From Candidatus Methanomarinus sp. HR1 (GTDB lineage: Archaea; Halobacteriota; Methanosarcinia; Methanosarcinales; Methanocomedenaceae): a stretch of 6,826 nt of DNA. Where the stretch lies: NCBI GenBank assembly GCA_002926195.1, contig MZXQ01000169.1:11656-18481 (forward strand), in the 5' to 3' direction. Position numbers and translations under genes: made by a program. Below, piece after piece: positions 5,142 to 6,826 of the stretch (position 1 is the stretch's first letter; every line of letters starts with the position of its first letter). Below the pieces are notes generated by a model. It saw nothing but the letters and a program-made list of their open reading frames with translations, made no database searches and had not been told where the DNA came from.

Positions 5142-6773
5142 ATGGCAGCACAATTAGGTGGTCAGCCAGTCATGGTCCTTAAAGAAGGTACACAACGGAC
5201 AACTGGTAATGAAGCACAAAAAGGCAATATTATGGCAGCTAAGGTAGTAGCTATGGCGATACGTACTACCCTGGGTCCCAAAGGTATGGATAAGATGCTG
5301 ACAAATTCAGCCGGTCAGGTAACAATTACTAATGACGGAGCTACAATTCTTGATGAAATGGATATTAAACATCCGGCAGCCAAGATGATAGTAGAGGTAG
5401 CCAAGACACAGGATGATGAAGTTGGCGATGGTACTACTACTGCTGCAGTACTGGCAGGTGAACTACTGGCTAAGGCTGAAGAATTGCTGGAAATGAAAAT
5501 TCATAGTACTACCATTTCTTCAGGTTACAAGATGGCTGCAAATAAATCTCATGAAATTCTTGAGGATATATGCATCAAGATCAGTGAAGATGATGATGAA
5601 ACACTTATCAAGATCGCTGATACGGCATTAACAGGAAAAGGTGCGGAATCTGAGAAGAATAAACTGGCACCTGTAATAGTCAAAGCAGTCAAGGCTATTG
5701 CCCAGACCGAACCTGACGGGAAAAGGATAGTAGATATTAAGAATATTCTAATAGAACGTAGAGTGGAAGGCAGTATTGATGATACTGGAATGGTGGATGG
5801 ATTGATCATTGATAGAATACGTACTCATGAGAGTATGCCCACCAGGGTTGAAAATCCAAAGATCGCTCTTTTAATAACGCCTATTGAAGTAAGAACAATG
5901 GAATTTAAAAGTGAGATATCCTTTACCTCTACTAATCAGCGCAGGTCCTTTATCGAAAGTGAAGAGCAGATGGTCAAAGAAGTAGTGGACAAGGTAATAA
6001 ATAGCGGTGCTAATGTTGTATTTACCCAGAAAGGTATAGATGATCTGGCCCGCCATTATCTTGCTAAGGCAGGTATTTTCGTTGTTCACAGGGTTAAGAA
6101 AAAGGAACTTAAACTGCTGGCTGAATCTACTAATGCCAATATAATCTCCAACCTGGATGAACTTACCCCGGATGATCTGGGTACGGCTGGCGTTGTGGAA
6201 GAGACCATGGTTGGTAATGGTGAAATGATATTTATCCGTGATTGTCCTTATTCTAATATTGTTTCTATAATCTTACGAGGCGGTACGGAACAGGTAGTGT
6301 CAAACCTGGCACGTGCGGTACATGATGCTTTACGTGTAGTTGGTGTGGTCATAGAGGATGGTCGTGTGGTAGCTGGAGGCGGCTCTCCGGAAATAGAACT
6401 GGCACTGCGCTTAAGAGAATATGCAGCTTCCATAAAAGGCAGGGAACAACTTGCAGTAAATAAATTCGCAGAAGCTGTTGAGGTAATTCCCAGCACACTG
6501 GCAGAGAACAGTGGTCTTGATGCCATTGATAAACTGGTGGAATTAAGGAGCAGGCATGAGGCAGGCGAGAAATATGCAGGTCTTGATATCTTTGCCAATG
6601 AAGTAGTGGATATGAAAGCTGCTGGCGTTGTGGAACCATTGAAGGTAAAACTACAGGCAATTGACTCGGCCTCAGAAGCAGCCAGTATGATATTGCGTAT
6701 TGATGATATGATCTCGGCTTCCGGGGGTTCGGGAGAGAAAGTGGCTCCCGGGATGAAGGATTTCGAAATGTAG
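5142..6773 (+). CDS. ths: Thermosome subunit (group II chaperonin)
   Basis: 543-residue subunit of the double-ring ATP-dependent cytosolic chaperonin. All three domains are present. The equatorial parts (about 1-150 and 400-525) contain TTLGPKGMDKML (42-53), TNDGATIL (63-70), GDGTTT (95-100), VHDALRVV (393-400) and AGGGSPEIELALRLREYA (411-428). Aligned from memory with Methanococcus maripaludis Mm-Cpn, the two catalytic aspartates D60 and D386 are Asp65 and Asp395, and the switch Lys of TGKGAE is Lys166, so ATPase function should be intact. The apical domain is about 215-365; its protrusion (FTSTNQRRSFIESEEQ, 261-276) and the stretch RDCPYSNIVSIILRGG (366-381) differ from the common archaeal sequence. 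The tail GGSGEKVAPGMKDFEM lacks the GGM repeats of many thermosomes. These differences suggest one of several paralogous subunits. The ATG at 5142 has GGAG upstream. It is 61 bp after the TatD-like gene on the same strand. Confidence 0.98.
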   Translation: MAAQLGGQPVMVLKEGTQRTTGNEAQKGNIMAAKVVAMAIRTTLGPKGMDKMLTNSAGQVTITNDGATILDEMDIKHPAAKMIVEVAKTQDDEVGDGTTTAAVLAGELLAKAEELLEMKIHSTTISSGYKMAANKSHEILEDICIKISEDDDETLIKIADTALTGKGAESEKNKLAPVIVKAVKAIAQTEPDGKRIVDIKNILIERRVEGSIDDTGMVDGLIIDRIRTHESMPTRVENPKIALLITPIEVRTMEFKSEISFTSTNQRRSFIESEEQMVKEVVDKVINSGANVVFTQKGIDDLARHYLAKAGIFVVHRVKKKELKLLAESTNANIISNLDELTPDDLGTAGVVEETMVGNGEMIFIRDCPYSNIVSIILRGGTEQVVSNLARAVHDALRVVGVVIEDGRVVAGGGSPEIELALRLREYAASIKGREQLAVNKFAEAVEVIPSTLAENSGLDAIDKLVELRSRHEAGEKYAGLDIFANEVVDMKAAGVVEPLKVKLQAIDSASEAASMILRIDDMISASGGSGEKVAPGMKDFEM

Positions 6774-6799
6774 TATGTAAGATTGTTTATATTATTTGC

Positions 6800-6817
6800 C
6801 ACAGAGGACACAAAGAA
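6800..6817. repeat. Two tandem CACARAGRA units downstream of the thermosome gene
   Basis: CACAGAGGA (6800-6808) is followed directly by CACAAAGAA (6809-6817). Purine-rich CACAGAGGA-type tandem motifs are a recurring intergenic sequence in many prokaryotic genomes. This copy lies near the window end in the 53 bases after the thermosome stop, which otherwise hold only an AT-rich stretch (TTGTTTATATTATTTG, 6784-6799) that could end transcription. Confidence 0.4.
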
Positions 6818-6826
6818 TAAATCCTA

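Noticed and set aside
6248..6811. 187-codon open frame on the minus strand opposite the thermosome gene
   Set aside because: It is antisense to strongly conserved thermosome equatorial motifs, and its product is low-complexity and matches no family I recognise.
1..6826. CRISPR array, transposon, integrase, toxin-antitoxin or phage-defence genes
   Set aside because: No regularly spaced repeats, terminal inverted repeats, transposase or nuclease domains were seen. The TatD-like protein alone is not evidence of defence.

Overview
The window reads as a piece of a euryarchaeal chromosome, most likely from the Methanosarcinales or a related anaerobic methane-oxidising lineage. The evidence is an archaeal-type aspartyl-tRNA synthetase, a TATA-binding protein (TBP), an archaeal TatD-like hydrolase and a group II chaperonin (thermosome), together with TATA-box promoters and GGTGA-type ribosome binding sites. 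The second TBP repeat closely resembles Methanosarcina TBP as I remember it. Lineage below the phylum is inference. Nearly all of the window is coding. I see no tRNA or rRNA gene, insertion sequence, CRISPR array, integrase or defence gene.

Left end (1-593, minus strand): the first 197 codons of aspS. Both residues that distinguish discriminating from non-discriminating AspRS have the non-discriminating state (His28, Pro87). A 167-bp divergent intergenic region follows; it contains a 21-bp imperfect dyad at the predicted aspS transcription start.

Middle (761-3550): a sugar-nucleotide module. A NAD-dependent epimerase (plus strand, TTG start) converges on a two-gene minus-strand operon made of a hexapeptide-repeat acyltransferase followed by a DegT/DnrJ/EryC1 PLP aminotransferase. 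Together they look like part of a pathway that makes an N-acetylated amino sugar for a surface glycan or protein glycosylation. The oxidase or dehydratase that would make the keto-sugar is not in the window. A stem-loop sits between the convergent genes and covers the aminotransferase stop codon.

Right half (3660-6773, plus strand): tbp, then a TatD-like metal-dependent hydrolase whose TTG start overlaps the tbp stop (TTGA), then a thermosome subunit 61 bp downstream. The tbp gene has a clear TATA box of its own, only about 20 bp from the oppositely oriented TATA box of the sugar operon.

The region is mostly core archaeal housekeeping plus a glycan module. I did not find a convincing undescribed system. 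The points most worth a second look are the AspRS specificity residues, a Lys in place of the usual metal-ligand Glu in the TatD-like protein, the dyad upstream of aspS, and the close divergent promoters at tbp.
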